This document shows, piece by piece, positions 61,601-64,000 of a stretch of 64,000 nucleotides of DNA. How positions within the stretch are numbered: position 1 is the stretch's first letter; each line of letters begins with the position of its first letter. The translations under genes were made by a program, and so were the position numbers. The DNA comes from Arachis hypogaea (Eukaryota > Streptophyta > Magnoliopsida > Fabales > Fabaceae): positions 3,622,843-3,686,842 of the forward strand of contig NC_092044.1 in assembly GCF_003086295.3 (NCBI RefSeq). The letters run 5' to 3'. Below the pieces are notes generated by a model. That model was not told the origin of the DNA. It made no database searches and worked only from the letters and a program-made list of their open reading frames with translations.

Positions 61601-63458
61601 AGGACCAATACCTAAGCATTTTCTTTGTGGCATATGTAGCCCGTATTATGTAGTTTGCTTTAATTATAAACTAGATTTATTTTCAAGCTTTAATTATCAT
61701 CTAATTTTATTTTATTTGTGCCAGTTTGAATATTATGGGTGTACTTACAAAGGCCTTAACTTTAATTATTATCTATATTATGGATGAATCACTTATTTAT
61801 CTTTTTCTTTTATTTTATGGCAGTCAAAATATTGGTTGCTCAACATTCATTATTCTTAGAAATTCTTTCATAAAAATGTTATTAAATGCATGCTTTTAAT
61901 TTTGTAGTTTTATTATATGACATTTCTCCAAATTTATATCTATTTACTGACTAAAAGACTTGTATGTGAAGTCCTGACACTATTTATTTTTAGAGTTCAT
62001 GAACATACTTTTACAAAACTAAACATGTATTGATTGTCAACTATTTATGTTACTCAGTGACACAATCATATAATTATAAAAGCATTAAGTATTAATTTAT
62101 GCACAATAGTACATAACATGATATTACATCACAATCCAAGAGTATTAGCAACATGAAATTGTGGTCTTTAAGTTGGACATAAAGTGAAAGATACTAATTA
62201 TTGAGTCTTAATTGGCTGCATAACAATGTCAGTTACACAGAATTATGAAATTAAATTAAATAGCATAACATAACTAATCAAGCTCTAATTAATGGTCCTT
62301 TATTTTGAGACTCATAACTAGTAGAAGAAATGAATATCTACATTAGTGATCCAAAATTTCAAACTGTGCAACCTGGGAAAGAAGATAAAGAAAAAGATTT
62401 TAGAAACATAAATCTAAGTCACAAAGAACAATGTAACAGTTTCAAATCAGATGTTATATAACTTCAGTGTTGATAATCTATATTATAGCATTAAGAAAAA
62501 TATAATATTTATTTAAATTGATTTATTTATATTAAAAGGAAGCTCATTTAAGCTTTACATATTATGCAATTCAAAAGAATTTTACCAAAGCCCTTCAATT
62601 TGTCTTTAACACAATGAATGTTAAGTATTATGAGCGAAATTTACTTCATCAATTCACTAAACTCAGAATCATTTACCTTCAAAGAAGAATGCATTAATTA
62701 ATGTAAAGTACTTCAGCGAAGCTGATAATTATATGCACAAGGAGATTTGAAGCCAACCCCTCCTCAAGATTTGTATAAGTTCAAAAACAATTGAAGATAT
62801 ATATGAATGCATAATGTATTCTTAGTTAGGTTTTTCGATAAAGTGGAACTAATTTTCAATTTGCAGCATAATAAGCAACACACAATCTTTATCCTTTTCA
62901 ACACATTATTGCAGAAAGTTAAGTTGCAGTAGTTACTTTAAAATCAAAACCAGTTTCAGTTGAAGTCACAATTACAAATAGAATAATCAATAAAAATCAT
63001 AAGTTAAACATGAAGTGACAAAATGAAAAATACAAAGAACAGGGTTAATGTTATCTCATAGAGGTGAAGCTTTTTTTGGTCTACTGCTAAGTCATGGAGA
63101 TAGAGGAGTTTGCTAGATTTGGTCCACCACTGCAATGTAGCAAAACTATCTTCTCGTCCACCACAACAAAAACTACAAAATTAAAAAATTTTGTGCCAAA
63201 ATCGAACAGGGGACATTCAGATAATGGGAACGGGTAGTGCAAAAGAGAGCATTTCTAGAACAATCAATGAGTCAACAATACTCGTCGCCACTATCGTCCC
63301 CATATAGGTGACTGTCTTCCACCGATGCTATGCACCCAACAAGAATACAGTTTCGACAGTTTTCTCCTTATCTAAAGTCGTTAATAATTTAACATTGCTT
63401 GCAGTTGATAAATAATAATCTAATTAAATAAGTAAATAATGCTAGAAATAACCTAATT
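61601..63458. other. Right interior of the MULE, non-coding
   Basis: No gene is recognised. The stretch 63055-63370 has a more even base composition than its surroundings but shows no convincing frame on either strand. It may hold regulatory or degraded cargo sequence. Confidence 0.45.
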
Positions 63459-63985
63459 TTAGGCTAGGTATTTGATGGTATGATGCAAGAAATCTATCAA
63501 AATTAATCCTAAGAGTGTGACTTAGGGTTTCAGATTATCCCATTGTGCTTTCGCGTCTTACTTTTTCGACCACTAAATCCCTTTGACTTGGCAAATGCAT
63601 TGTAGAAATCAAAAGCCACTCCTAGATCACTGAAATGATATCTTTTTATATCAACATCTACAATATTCAAGAACTCAGTCTTTCCTATGTCCTCCCACCC
63701 GTCAATCTTATAAGATTCATCCAATTGATCAAAATGGGTACCTTCATTGGATTCAGAAGCACCAACTTCTGCATTTGCCAAGTTAGCATCCATGAAGATA
63801 TCGTCGTCCAGGAGCTCATCACTGTTTCTCAAGGGATTCTCCAAATTCCCGTGAAACCCGTCAACATTATTGGTGTCATCTACATAATCCTACATGAACA
63901 AATTAATTTAGGCTAGGTATTTGATGGCATGATGCAAGAAATCTATCAAAATTAATCCTAAGAGTGTGACTTAGGGTTTCAGATT
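63459..63985. repeat. 78 bp direct repeat flanking the right arm
   Basis: A 78 bp segment at 63459-63536 recurs at 63908-63985 with one difference (T/C). Both are reverse complements of transposase intron 1 (51523-51600). The inner copy joins the arm through a shared GATT at 63533-63536, a microhomology that suggests template switching. Confidence 0.88.
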
Positions 63986-64000
63986 GATGAAAAACCTACC
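63533..64000 (-). repeat. Right arm of inverted repeat, holding a truncated transposase 5' end
   Basis: Mirror copy of 51508-51975 and still matching where the window ends, so the true arm is longer. On the minus strand exon 2 reads for 119 codons (to NGII) and stops at 63530-63532 because of the junction with the repeated intron segment. If its promoter and exon 1 are also duplicated outside the window, a ~123-residue N-terminal fragment could be made. Confidence 0.92.

Larger units (their letters stand above)
51508..64000 (+). mobile_element. Large MULE composite carrying transposase and two ULP-like genes (right end outside window)
   Basis: The bounds given are the limits of the inverted arms visible here; the true ends lie further out on both sides. 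The inner content is the transposase (51497-54155), then the divergent Ulp1-like pair (55305-57683 and 58823-61600). MULEs that carry ULP-like genes (Kaonashi-type) are known from Arabidopsis and other plants, so the combination has precedent. The 9 bp target duplication cannot be tested because the right end is missing. Confidence 0.65.

Noticed and set aside
63530..63844. Separate small FAR1-like gene at the right edge
   Set aside because: It is the inverted copy of the transposase 5' end, cut by the repeat junction; treated as part of the element arm.

Overview
The window is nuclear DNA from a flowering plant. It is very AT-rich, its genes have many introns with GT/AG borders, and it is crowded with MITE-like foldbacks, SINEs and DNA transposons. 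Gene content and repeat style suggest a legume, possibly peanut (Arachis); that assignment is an inference. No database search was run. Exon borders were set by hand from reading frame, splice phase and family knowledge.

Region 1 (1-30 kb) is gene-poor. It holds one three-exon calmodulin-binding IQD gene (5903-8164, +). Around it lie foldback elements, two copies of one tRNA-derived SINE family (4637-4815 and 23806-23989), a 2.3 kb element bounded by ~490 bp inverted arms (21424-23724), and a complete but frameshifted hAT transposon (24974-28915) with matching ends and a near-perfect 8 bp target duplication.

Region 2 (30-50 kb) is the gene island. It has a three-exon HAD-type acid phosphatase / vegetative-storage-protein-like gene (30017-33178, -), a 13-exon mitochondrial processing peptidase alpha gene (38269-42926, -) and a 15-exon organellar RadA/Sms-like DNA repair gene (44678-49533, -). 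Between the last two lies a decayed ATP-phosphofructokinase fragment, split by a SINE and carrying a 51 bp tandem duplication.

Region 3 (about 51-64 kb) looks like one large Mutator-like (MULE) composite that runs off the right edge. An apparently intact FAR1-type transposase gene (51497-54155, +) sits at the left. A near-identical inverted copy of its 5' end (468 bp visible, one difference noticed) lies at 63533-64000. Between them are two divergent, paralogous Ulp1-like genes (55305-57683, - and 58823-61600, +) with parallel exon structure. Each is broken by one visible lesion, and each has NSA where Ulp1 proteases have the catalytic Asp-Cys-Gly. This transposase plus paired ULP-like cargo, with transposase coding sequence inside the inverted arms, is the most interesting system here.
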